A stretch of DNA of 15,887 bases from an uncultured Clostridia bacterium (lineage in GTDB: Bacteria; Bacillota; Clostridia; Christensenellales; Borkfalkiaceae): the NCBI GenBank assembly GCA_947627125.1, contig CANQUY010000026.1, positions 1 to 15,887 on the forward strand, read 5' to 3'. The notes beneath the pieces were generated by a model. That model saw only the letters and a program-made list of their open reading frames with translations. It was not told the origin of the DNA and ran no database searches. This document shows positions 1 to 7,749 of the stretch, piece after piece; position 1 is the stretch's first letter; every line of letters begins with the position of its first letter. Both the position numbers and the translations under genes were made by a program.

Positions 1-1548
1 CCCGCGCAAGGTGGGATTGAACGCATCCCTCAGGCCGTTGCCGAACAGGTTGAAGCTCAGCATGAGGAGAATGAGGAACACGGACGGGAACATGGTGATG
101 AACGGTGCCGTCGCGAGCGAACTCTGCCCCGCGGCGATGAGCGTTCCCACGCTCGTGATGCTCCCCGAGGAGAGATTGATGATGCCGAGGTAGCTGAGGC
201 TGGTTTCCGAATAGATCATGCTCGGGATGATGAGCGCACAGCCGGTGATGAGGGTACCGATGGCGTTGGGGAAGATGTGTTTCCAGATGACCCGTCTGTC
301 CCTTGCGCCGAGCGTCCGCGCCGCGAGCACATACTCCTGATTTTTATATCGGTAGAATTGCATTCGCGTGCTTGACGCCATGCCGATCCACCCCGTCAGG
401 AAGAAGGCGATAAATAGCACGAGGATCTGGCTGGAACCGCCCATGTGAAGCTTCAAGAGGGTGATGACGATCATCGTCGGGACCGCGCTCAGGATATCCG
501 AAATGCGCTCCATCACGAGGTCGGTCTTTCCGCCGTAGTAGCCCTCGATCGCGCCGTAGATCGCGCCGACGACGAGATTGACGACGGCGACGGCGATCGC
601 GAAGATGAAGGAGAACCGCGCGCCCGAGGCAAGGCAAGTCAGAATGTCCTGTCCCGAACCCGTCGTTCCGAAGAGGAAACAGGGCTCGGTGATGCCGTCC
701 TTCAGGACCTGCGTATGGTAGTAAACGTAATATTCGTAATAGTTGATGCGGCACTCCACGCCCGAAGAGGTACGGCGGGCATACGCATACCACGCCGTTT
801 CACCGTCCTCGTTCACAAAGCCCTCCTCCCCTTCGATGCGGAGAGAGTGGTAACCGTTGTCGAGGTCGCCCTTTGTCGTGGAACTCGCATAGACGGGAAT
901 GACGTTTCCGTCCTCGTCAAGCACGATCTGCGTCTTGTTGGAACCCGTTGTTTTGAAATAATAATTGGCGTCGTTGGTGTCCTGCTGCGCCTGCGGGCGG
1001 CTCTTGACGGGCACCATTGGATAGATGACCTGCTTGCCCGATTCCGTCTGATAGTTTTGCAGCGCCTCATATTCCTCGGCGGAGAAGTTTTTGTAGATCA
1101 TTCCGTTCTTTTGATAGGAATCGAGGCGGTAACTGTAGAGCGATGTTTCTTCGTTGTAGCTGAATTCCTGGTTTTTGACGGCGTTGTGCCCCGTTTCCTG
1201 CCCCATTGCGTAGTAGTAGAGGAAGGATGTACGGCCCGATTCCCTCGCCTCGCAGCCGTCCCAAAAGCTCGTATTCTCAAAGAGATGGGACTTGGGAAGG
1301 GTGGTCGTGAAGTAGGAATCCTGATAGGCGACGGTATACTGCGTGCAGAAGGGAGTGATGATCGCGAACAGCACCAAGATAATGATGATGACAGCTCCCA
1401 CGATAGAGCCCTTGTTCTTGCAGAAGCGGGAAAAGGCGTCGCGGAGGGCGGAGCGCGGCTTCGTCTTTAAGGACTTATCGTGCGATACGTCCTGTTTTTC
1501 CGCAAATTCGAGTTTTTCCTTGGATATTTCCGGATAGAACTGTTCCAT
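1..1548 (-). CDS. OppC-like peptide ABC transporter permease, 3' end beyond window
   Basis: Inner-membrane permease of a peptide/nickel-type ABC importer, partner of the OppB-like permease upstream. I translated 516 codons without a stop up to the window edge, so the C-terminus is missing. The N-terminus (MEQFYPEISK) is cytoplasmic. Membrane segment 1 is at about residues 42-58, followed by a very long outer loop to about residue 300. The OppC signature FGTTGSGQDIL follows, then further membrane segments. The cytoplasmic EAA loop, which contacts the ATPase, lies at about residues 403-433 (YVLAARTLGARDRRVIWKH, then FPNAIGT). The start codon shares one base with the stop of the upstream permease (TAATG), which indicates translational coupling. 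The outer loop is roughly 180 residues longer than in E. coli OppC. The family call is secure; the peptide substrate is inferred from the family only. Confidence 0.92.
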   Translation of the reverse strand, partial: MEQFYPEISKEKLEFAEKQDVSHDKSLKTKPRSALRDAFSRFCKNKGSIVGAVIIIILVLFAIITPFCTQYTVAYQDSYFTTTLPKSHLFENTSFWDGCEARESGRTSFLYYYAMGQETGHNAVKNQEFSYNEETSLYSYRLDSYQKNGMIYKNFSAEEYEALQNYQTESGKQVIYPMVPVKSRPQAQQDTNDANYYFKTTGSNKTQIVLDEDGNVIPVYASSTTKGDLDNGYHSLRIEGEEGFVNEDGETAWYAYARRTSSGVECRINYYEYYVYYHTQVLKDGITEPCFLFGTTGSGQDILTCLASGARFSFIFAIAVAVVNLVVGAIYGAIEGYYGGKTDLVMERISDILSAVPTMIVITLLKLHMGGSSQILVLFIAFFLTGWIGMASSTRMQFYRYKNQEYVLAARTLGARDRRVIWKHIFPNAIGTLITGCALIIPSMIYSETSLSYLGIINLSSGSITSVGTLIAAGQSSLATAPFITMFPSVFLILLMLSFNLFGNGLRDAFNPTLRG

Positions 1549-2561
1549 TATTTCGCCCCCATTCTGATCCTCGGGTCGATAAACCCGTAGGAGATATCAA
1601 CGACGATCCCCGCCGCCAGCCCGACGAGGGTGTAGAACCCCGACAGGAGCATGAAGAAATCGTAATCCTGGTAGACGATCGAATCGAGATACAGCCCGCC
1701 GACGCCCGGGATGGAGAACATTGCCTCAATGATGAGAGAGCCCGAGAGCACGGCAATGAACTCGGAGAGGATGGAAGGGAAGATGGGAACCATGGAGTTG
1801 CGGAGCGCATGGCGGATGGTCGCCTGTCCCCGCGTGAGTCCCTTCGTGCGGGCGAGGAGCATGTATTCCCCCGTCAGCACTTCCGAAAGTTCCGCCCGCG
1901 TGAACCTCGTATAGCCTGCAATGGAGCCGAGGCAGAGCGAGAACACGGCGGGAAGCATGCTTCGGAACATGCCCCATGAGAAATAATCGTAGCCCGATTG
2001 CATCGTCAGCGGGAACCATTTCAACTGGAAACAGAACACATACTGGATGACGAGCCCGAGGACCATGGACGGCAGGGAGATGAGCAGAATGACGACCACG
2101 TTGATGACCTGGTCCTGCCACTTGTTCTTTTTGAGCGCGGCAAAGATGCCGAGGCCGAGGCCGATGGGCACGCCGATGATCGTCGAATAGACGTTGATGA
2201 GGATCGTGGGAGGAAGTTTTTCGAGGAAAATATCCCACACGGGCTGGTTGCGATACTGCGCAAGGGTGACGCCGATCCCGAAATCCCCATCCTTGAAGAT
2301 ACGGACAAGGTAAGTCCAGAATTGCTTCATGACGGGCACATAGTCGAAGGAGATGACCTGGTTCGTCTTTTCATCCATGACGAGATTGCAGATGTATCCC
2401 CTCGCTTCGAGCTGCATATACTGGATCCTCGCGTCCATGCCGACCTGCGCGGGCACGACGATGGGGAGCATTTTGATGAGGACAAAACACATGACCATGA
2501 TGATGGCAAACGTCATGATCATGAGCCCGATCCTCTTCAAAACGTATTTGAACATGTACAT
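1548..2561 (-). CDS. OppB-like peptide ABC transporter permease
   Basis: Inner-membrane permease (BPD_transp_1 family) of 337 residues, a normal length for OppB/DppB. Membrane segment 1 is at residues 11-30. An outer stretch to about residue 117 contains FGIGVTLAQYRNQPVWDIF, typical of OppB. The remaining membrane segments lie at about 118-143, 152-178, 200-217, 262-283 and 301-325. The EAA loop is at about 231-260 (EYMLLARTKGLTRGQA, then RNSMVPI), and the protein ends with the family's DPRIRMG. I chose the first ATG because AGGAG lies six bases upstream. It follows the binding-protein gene by 82 bases and is coupled to the OppC-like gene through TAATG. Together they form the membrane channel of an importer; the ATPase subunits are probably downstream, outside the window. 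The family is certain and the substrate unknown. Confidence 0.95.
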   Translation of the reverse strand: MYMFKYVLKRIGLMIMTFAIIMVMCFVLIKMLPIVVPAQVGMDARIQYMQLEARGYICNLVMDEKTNQVISFDYVPVMKQFWTYLVRIFKDGDFGIGVTLAQYRNQPVWDIFLEKLPPTILINVYSTIIGVPIGLGLGIFAALKKNKWQDQVINVVVILLISLPSMVLGLVIQYVFCFQLKWFPLTMQSGYDYFSWGMFRSMLPAVFSLCLGSIAGYTRFTRAELSEVLTGEYMLLARTKGLTRGQATIRHALRNSMVPIFPSILSEFIAVLSGSLIIEAMFSIPGVGGLYLDSIVYQDYDFFMLLSGFYTLVGLAAGIVVDISYGFIDPRIRMGAK

Positions 2562-2596
2562 AGATTACTCCTTTTAAAGCCGAATGAAGCGAATTA

Positions 2597-2622
2597 TGGG
2601 GGCGAAATTGCTTCCGCCCCCA
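2597..2622 (-). other. Intergenic hairpin between binding-protein and permease genes
   Basis: TGGGGGCG (2597-2604) and CGCCCCCA (2615-2622) form a perfect 8-bp stem with a 10-base loop, just after the binding-protein stop and 36 bases before the OppB-like start. No T run follows on the minus strand, so it is not a classical terminator. Such a stem can protect the upstream message from decay, or attenuate, giving more binding protein than permease. That role is inference. Confidence 0.55.
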
Positions 2623-2643
2623 AATCGTTCCATTGGGACTCTA

Positions 2644-5303
2644 TCAGTTCTCTGCCTTATAGAAGTCAGTGAGGTTGCCGCCGTTCGTAGCGCCTACGAA
2701 ATCCTGCCATGCACCGTCTTTGTAGTTGACGATCATGTAACGGAAGCCGCCGAAGCCCATGAAGATGTTATAATCTTCGGAGAACTGGGTGAACTTCGCA
2801 CCGAGCAGCGTTGCGCTGTATTCGGAAGTGGTGATGACTGTGTAGTACTTCTCGAGGACAAGCTTTTCAAGCGCAGCAAGGAGTTCCATTCTCGCGCCTT
2901 CGGGGATCGCACCTGCACCCCAGTTGTAGGTATACGTGATGTTGTATCCGCCTGCCTTATAGGTACCGGCAATACCGTTGAGGCAGCAGTACCAGTTGAG
3001 AACGCTCATTGTGAGCTCCTGGCCTGCGCCGTCGAATTCGCCGTATTCGGTGGGCATCGTGAAGGTGAAGTCCTCGGCATCGGTATCCCAGAAGTTTTCG
3101 GAATACATGAGCCCCGCTTCGGGATCGACATAGCACTGAAGGAATCCTTCGGGGTCGAGGAGGTGCCGCTCGTGAGGTCGTTGAAGAACCTTACGAAGTA
3201 GTCATAGGAACGCCTGGTGTTTTCGTTGTCTGCGGAGGCACCGTAGGTGATGGAGATCTTCTTGGAAGCGTCGTAGCCGTAATAGTCGGCCTTGCTCGTC
3301 AGCTCCGTGTAAGCCTGTTCGAGGAGCTCCTTGGCGAGGGTGCGGTTCATACCGTTCATCGCTTCGTAAGCCTCTTCATAATCGGTATAGACGTTGGTGC
3401 CGTCCGTCCACTTGCCGTCGGCATTCTTCGAGAAGCCGTAGACGGAGAGCAGGGTCTCCTTCGCCTGCTTGGTGTCGCGGTAGACGCCGCCGTTCTCCAC
3501 GTCGTAGTAGTAGCTCGGGCCGAGGAGGCCGTAGCAGGAACGGTGAGAAGTATAGACAGTCTGGTTGTATTCGTCACGGTCGAGATAGAGAGAGATGGCC
3601 TTACGGAAATCCTGAATGGCAAGAACGCCCGCGTTGTGACCGTTCTTCTTGAGCGTTTCAAGGCCGGAGTAGAGCTGGATACCGAAGGTACCGGTACCGG
3701 GAGCAAAGCTCGTGTACTTGGAGTTACGATAGTCATCCTTGTGGGCAACATCGAGGCCGATATCGTCGATATAGCCGCCGAGGAAGCTCATCCACTGGGT
3801 GTTGACGTCGGCAATGACTTCGCAATACACGGCGTCGATATTGTATTGTCCCTTGTTGTCCTCGAGGGCATAGCCGTACCAGTTGGTGTTCTTTTCGAGG
3901 GTGTAGGACTTACCGCTCTGGAACTGGGTCAGCTTGTAGGGGCCCCAGCTTGCGCTCGTTGCGAGCGAGGAGTTGTAGTTGGTCGTCCAGAGGGTGGAGC
4001 CCGTCTGAGGCTCCTGCTTGCAGGATTCATAGAGATCCTTCTTCACAAGGGGAAGGCTCGCAAAGTTGTAAGCCGCAAGATAGGAGAGGCTGTCGCCCTC
4101 TTTGAGGCACATAATGGGGCTCTCGAGGCAGACAACGATCTCATACTTGCTGGGCGAATACATACCGACGTTGTCCCAATCAAAGGAATCGGAAAGGCCT
4201 GCGAAGTAGAACACAAGCTCCTGCCATGCGGTGGGATTCGGGTCGCCGAAAGACTGTGCAATCACCTTCAGGTCATCCAACAGCTCGCTTGTCACGGCGA
4301 CATAGCCGCGCTCGCTTTCCTGTGCAGCCCATTTCGCGTACAGATCCTCATAGTAGGTGGAAGGATCACCTTCTTCCTGCCCTGGCACTTCGACAACATA
4401 ATCGGGAAGCGCATCGGGATCGCTCGTATCGCCCGTATAGGGCTTACGGAAGTAGGCGCTGTAACCGGCCCTGTAATATGTAGCCATGGATTCTCCGAAG
4501 AAAACGGAAATACCCGTCGTGAACGAAGCATAGAGGTCAACAGCTTCCCCATTGTACTGAATGGAGAGCGTACCATCCTCTTTTACGGTGGGCTCGGCAT
4601 CGACATGCACGGGATCTTCACCCTCAAACGTCACAAGGTCGTTATAGATCGGGCCTTGCTGATAGAGATAAGCTCTCGCGTTCTTGATGGGCGTGTTATT
4701 ATAATAGGTATTCGCGCGCATGTTGAGGAACTTCGGGTTGAGCTGTTCCTGCATCGTGTAGACGAAGTCAGACGCGTCGATGGGCGTGCCGTCGTCCCAC
4801 TTGAGGTCCTCGCGGAGGGTGATCTTCCACGCATAGCCGCCTGCCGCTTTCTGCTCGTCTGTGTAGCCCCACTTGGCGTCAACAGAAGAAGTGACGTCCT
4901 CGAGCTTGGTCGCCGCGGAGTACTTCACCGAGAAGCCGCCGGGAACGATCGCGTCGGCGTTGATGGAACCGTCCGCCTTGTACTTGCCGCCCTTTGCTTC
5001 GTCGAACTCATAGTCGTACTCAAAGAACGATGAGACAAGATAGTTGAGGATCTGCGTATCGTTGTTGTCCTCATAGGTGAGCTCGTTCCAGTTGCTGGGG
5101 AGCACAGTCGTATATGTACGATAGGTCACGGCTTCGGGATCGCCGACCACAAACCCGGTTTTCCCATCAACTGCGGGGTTGCCGCCGTCGTCGGTATTGT
5201 CACCGTTGTTTCCTTCACCGCCGCACGCAGCGCCGAGCACAAGGGATGCGGAAAGAACCGCTGTCCCGAGGAACGCTGCAATTCTTTTCCAGTACTTTGC
5301 CAT
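2644..5303 (-). pseudogene. Extracellular peptide-binding lipoprotein (SBP_bac_5 type), frame-disrupted
   Basis: Substrate-binding lipoprotein of the peptide importer, anchored outside the membrane. The start is at 5303, where GGAGG lies eight bases upstream. MAKYWKRIAAFLGTA begins a lipoprotein signal ending in VLGAAC, so Cys27 would be lipidated, followed by a Gly/Asn/Asp-rich linker. The body has SBP_bac_5 features, including the WKITLREDLKWDDGTPIDASDF segment at about residues 152-173. The first frame runs to about residue 710 (FVRFFNDLTSGT). Correct coding then resumes in another frame (LLDPEGFLQCYVDPE, then MYSENFWDTD) down to the TGA at 2644. The span is 2660 bases, not a multiple of three. 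The junction lies at about 3157-3175. Because the break joins two separated-looking family segments, I suspect a deletion rather than a single-base slip. It could be a real pseudogene, a strain variant, or an assembly error; the intact neighbouring permeases favour a recent event or an error. Confidence 0.85.
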
Positions 5304-5362
5304 TTTATTTACCTCCATAAAAATGATTGCAATTTTTTTCAAGGAACGGATAGGAATTTTTT

Positions 5363-5419
5363 CAGTACAAGCGCCAGCTTGTACTGCCCTCCCCTTGCGT
5401 AGAAAGGGGACGACCCCTT
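5363..5419 (-). promoter_or_regulatory. Structured 5' leader of the peptide-transporter operon
   Basis: The roughly 160-base leader contains CAGTACAAGC (5363-5372) and GCTTGTACTG (5377-5386), a perfect 10-bp stem with a GCCA loop. Beside it are three short blocks: CCCCTT (5391-5396), AAGGGG (5404-5409) and CCCCTT (5414-5419). The middle block can pair with either outer one, so two mutually exclusive stems are possible. No T run follows the 10-bp stem on either strand, so it is not a terminator. An attenuation or RNA-stability role is inference. Confidence 0.45.
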
Positions 5420-5471
5420 CCCTTGGGAAACTTTTTGGAATGGTACTCCGATATTCCTTGATTGTTATTCC

Positions 5472-5501
5472 ATTATAATCGCATTTATACAATTTGGTCA
5501 A
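5472..5501 (-). promoter_or_regulatory. Sigma-A-type promoter of the peptide-transporter operon
   Basis: On the minus strand, TTGACC (5496-5501) and TATAAT (5472-5477) are separated by 18 bp. The -10 box is perfect and the -35 box matches five of six. The predicted transcript begins near 5465 and leaves a leader of about 160 bases before the lipoprotein start at 5303. Confidence 0.8.
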
Positions 5502-5544
5502 ATGAATTTCAGGGGAAAACGGAAATTTTTTGTAGTAAATTTTT

Positions 5545-5559
5545 TAATAGATACTATTA
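5545..5559. repeat. Small AT-rich inverted repeat upstream of promoter
   Basis: TAATAG and CTATTA flank ATA, forming a perfect 6-bp inverted repeat about 45 bp upstream of the -35 box of the transporter promoter. It could be a regulator-binding site. In such AT-rich DNA it may also be chance. Confidence 0.3.
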
Positions 5560-5605
5560 GTTTTTCTTATATTTCTTTTTTCGCCGCGGCCGTACAATTT
5601 TTCCG

Positions 5606-5661
5606 CTAACCCATGCGGCCTTCCGCGCGGCCGCGGCCGCGCGGAAGGCCGCATGGGTTAG
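5606..5661. repeat. Perfect 56-bp GC-rich palindrome
   Basis: The two 28-base arms are exact reverse complements with no spacer, beginning CTAACCCATGCGGCC and ending with its mirror. The centre is GCCG/CGGC. Symmetry stops at once on both sides. The flanks are strongly AT-rich, and neither strand has a T run after the stem, so it does not look like a terminator. It could be a cruciform-forming site, a protein-binding site, or a fold-back artefact of assembly. It lies about 105 bp upstream of the transporter promoter, in a stretch with no gene. Confidence 0.9.
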
Positions 5662-5757
5662 AGCCAAAACAAAAAATTCAATTATATTTAATTTGTCCCC
5701 TCCCCTCTCGTTTCAAAAATGTATAAATGAATAATATTTTGAACCCGCCTTTTTCTG

Positions 5758-5812
5758 ATAAGGTGATGGTTCGGCGTTGCTCACCATGACGTGATTCAGA
5801 ACGGCGGGGCGG
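5758..5812. repeat. Dispersed intergenic repeat, GGTGA...TCACC type, copy 1
   Basis: ATAAGGTGATGGTTCG, then GCTCACCATGACGT and CAGAACGGC, recur at 12262-12313 with small differences. GGTGA and TCACC can pair, giving a small hairpin. In both places this repeat lies next to the longer hairpin repeat, so the two travel together. Confidence 0.75.
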
Positions 5813-5825
5813 GGCCGACCCGCCG

Positions 5826-5944
5826 CGTCATTCTGAGAACGAGAGAAAGAACAAAGTCCGTTGAGTTGACCCGAAGAATCTCGCGGCGAGATGCTTCGGT
5901 ACTGCTTCCGTAGACTGCGTTGTACTCCCATTCTCAGCATGACG
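5826..5944 (+). repeat. Long-hairpin intergenic repeat, copy A
   Basis: The 119-bp element begins CGTCATTCTGAGAA and ends TTCTCAGCATGACG, a terminal inverted repeat with one mismatch in 14. At its centre CCGAAGAATCTCGC meets GGCGAGATGCTTCGG, a second near-perfect inverted repeat. The whole could fold into one imperfect hairpin. No coding capacity is seen. It resembles a non-autonomous palindromic element of the kind dispersed between genes in many bacteria. Confidence 0.85.
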
Positions 5945-5971
5945 CCGCCCACACGGGCTCCCGACCCGCCG

Positions 5972-6112
5972 CGTCATTCTGAGAACGCGAGAAAGAACAA
6001 AGTCCGTTGAGTTGACCCGAAGAATCTCGCGGCGAATGTCCGAAATGTATGCGGCGAGATGCTTCGGTACTTCTCCCGTAGACTGCGTTGCACTCCCCTT
6101 CTCAGCATGACG
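5972..6112 (+). repeat. Long-hairpin intergenic repeat, copy B
   Basis: Same orientation as copy A, separated from it by 27 bp. It is longer because about 22 extra bases (6034-6056, containing TGTCCGAAATGTATGCGG) sit at the hairpin tip between the two inner arms. The terminal arms CGTCATTCTGAGAA and TTCTCAGCATGACG are intact. Confidence 0.85.
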
Positions 6113-6159
6113 CCGCCCACACGGGCTCCCGTGCGTTTGGGGCCTCTCCGCGGACACAC

Positions 6160-6190
6160 GCAAACGCCCGCCGAGAGAGTCGGCGGGCGC
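6160..6190 (-). terminator. Rho-independent terminator of the two-component operon
   Basis: CGCCCGCCGA (6165-6174) and TCGGCGGGCG (6180-6189) form a perfect 10-bp GC-rich stem with a GAGAG loop, starting six bases after the TAA of the membrane-protein gene. On the minus strand the stem is followed by TTTGCGTGTG, a short T run, so termination may be incomplete. Confidence 0.8.
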
Positions 6191-6195
6191 ATTTA

Positions 6196-7749
6196 TTATT
6201 GGTCTTTATCGTCGGGGAGGTCGATCTTGCCCTCCTGCGGACGGGTCTGAAGCAGGCGCATTTCCTCCTCCTCGCGGCGTTTTTTCCGCTTCCGCGACTG
6301 CACGGCGATGACGACGGCCACGCTTGCCGCCCCAGCAACCACGATACACATGATGACGATCGCCGTGACGAGGGCAGAATTTCCGCCGTTGTCATAATTC
6401 GTCAGGTTCTTGTCGGAAGAGAGCCTCTCCTGCTCGGTCAGGGTGAAGGTGAGCTCGCCGAGCGGCAAACTCTCCCGCGTGAGCGTGTATCCGCCCCCCT
6501 CCCGCGGCGAAAAGTTCAGAGAACTGTCTGAAATATAAAACGGGGTATCAATATCGACGGTGAGCCTTCCGAATTTGTCCCATACCTGCGCGGGGGACAG
6601 CAGAAAGCGGTAGAGGTAGAGATCCTGCGAATGGGTACCGTCGACCGTGGGATAGATGGGCGCGGTGACGGTGTTGACCGTGCTCCCGTTCGCGGGAACG
6701 GTGACCGAATATTCATACCACTGCATGAGCGCGCCCGGTATCTCCAAATCCGACGGGCTGAAGTCGGAGTAGCAGCTCCCGCTGTACTTCATATCCTCGA
6801 CGCCGTCGATGAACGCGTTCTTCCAATCTTCATCCGAAACTGCGCTCTGCTCCCCTCTGAAGGAGAGGGCAAAGTCGGCAAACGAGGCGGTTTCGCGTGG
6901 TTCAGCCGTGACGGAAGAGGAAATGAGCGCGACGGCGGCGTTGTTTTCATAGCGGAAAACGTGCGTTTCGGGCTCCTCGATGTCCTCGCCGAGCACATAG
7001 ACCGTAAAATATTTGACGCTTTCCTCACGGCAGTCGAAGCCGTACGTCAGTTTCGCCCTGCCGTCCTTGACGCCGTAACCGCAGCGGTCGCAGCTGAGAA
7101 CGCGCGTGCGCTTTGCGGAGGCCCCGAAGGAGAGCGAGAAGTTGACGTACTCAAAATCGTCGCTCTCGGCATCGGAGGGCGTCGCCTCGACACGGTAGGT
7201 ATACGCCGTGACGGGGAGATCGTCTGTGTAAAATTCCTGACTGCGGCCGTAGAGCCGTCGGAGCCCCTCTTCCGCGTCGAACTTGCGTCCACCCGCCTGC
7301 CGGAGGGTCATGGAATGGCGGAGCCGAACTTCCGCGTCCCTTCCGTCCTGCTTGACGGAATAGCCGAGCGTCGTCCTGTCGAGCTCCTCGCAGGGGAAGT
7401 AATCGGGCAGTGTGCCGAGGGGCAGGACGAGGTTGAGTTCCTGCGGCGCGTCTGCGGGATTGTGAAAGGTATACTCCGCCGTGAACTTTCCCCCATATTC
7501 CCTGAATGCCTCCGCCGTGACCTCCATGGGCGACAGGGGGAACTCCGAAAGGGAGAAACTCAGATGCGCCTCGACTTCCACCGAGCCCTGTCCGCCCGCG
7601 AGGAGAGCCCCCATGCCGTCCGCGCCCTCAAAGTAGGCGGGCATGGGCGCGGGGCTTGCGGAAGCCGTTTCGGACTTTCCCGAAGCCAAGATCCCCGCCG
7701 CCGAGAGCGGCACGGCGAGGAGCAATGCCCCGAAATTCCGATATCTCAT
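6196..7749 (-). CDS. Secreted-domain single-pass membrane protein of unknown function, linked to a two-component system
   Basis: I do not recognise a named family. The 517-residue protein has an N-terminal signal-like segment (MRYRNFGALLLAVPLSAAG), then about 430 residues predicted outside the cell and rich in beta-strand patterns (for example GGKFTAEYTFHNPADAPQEL at 86-105, LVLPLGTLPDYFP at 107-119). One strong membrane helix follows at 459-483. The cytoplasmic tail begins with the basic run RKRKKRR and ends acidic. Cysteines include C220-x2-C223, C120, C240 and C326, which could form disulfides or bind metal. The start ATG overlaps the kinase stop (ATGA) and has GGAGG upstream inside the kinase gene. 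Its place as third gene of the operon suggests it senses or modulates the signal read by the kinase, or is an envelope protein whose level the system controls. Function is unproven. Confidence 0.85.
   Translation of the reverse strand: MRYRNFGALLLAVPLSAAGILASGKSETASASPAPMPAYFEGADGMGALLAGGQGSVEVEAHLSFSLSEFPLSPMEVTAEAFREYGGKFTAEYTFHNPADAPQELNLVLPLGTLPDYFPCEELDRTTLGYSVKQDGRDAEVRLRHSMTLRQAGGRKFDAEEGLRRLYGRSQEFYTDDLPVTAYTYRVEATPSDAESDDFEYVNFSLSFGASAKRTRVLSCDRCGYGVKDGRAKLTYGFDCREESVKYFTVYVLGEDIEEPETHVFRYENNAAVALISSSVTAEPRETASFADFALSFRGEQSAVSDEDWKNAFIDGVEDMKYSGSCYSDFSPSDLEIPGALMQWYEYSVTVPANGSTVNTVTAPIYPTVDGTHSQDLYLYRFLLSPAQVWDKFGRLTVDIDTPFYISDSSLNFSPREGGGYTLTRESLPLGELTFTLTEQERLSSDKNLTNYDNGGNSALVTAIVIMCIVVAGAASVAVVIAVQSRKRKKRREEEEMRLLQTRPQEGKIDLPDDKDQ

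Noticed and set aside
445..1470. Long plus-strand open frame
   Set aside because: It is antisense to the OppC-like permease, which has a clear start, coupling and family motifs; the product is Arg/Asp/Val-rich with no recognisable domain.
3543..5033. 496-residue plus-strand open frame
   Set aside because: Antisense shadow of the binding-protein gene; no ribosome site or family resemblance.
5363..5386. Perfect 10-bp hairpin as terminator
   Set aside because: No T run follows on either strand; the T run precedes the stem on the plus strand only.
5713..6192. Small minus-strand open frames in the repeat block
   Set aside because: They are translations of the long-hairpin repeats, and two of them share the same repeat-derived residues; no ribosome sites.
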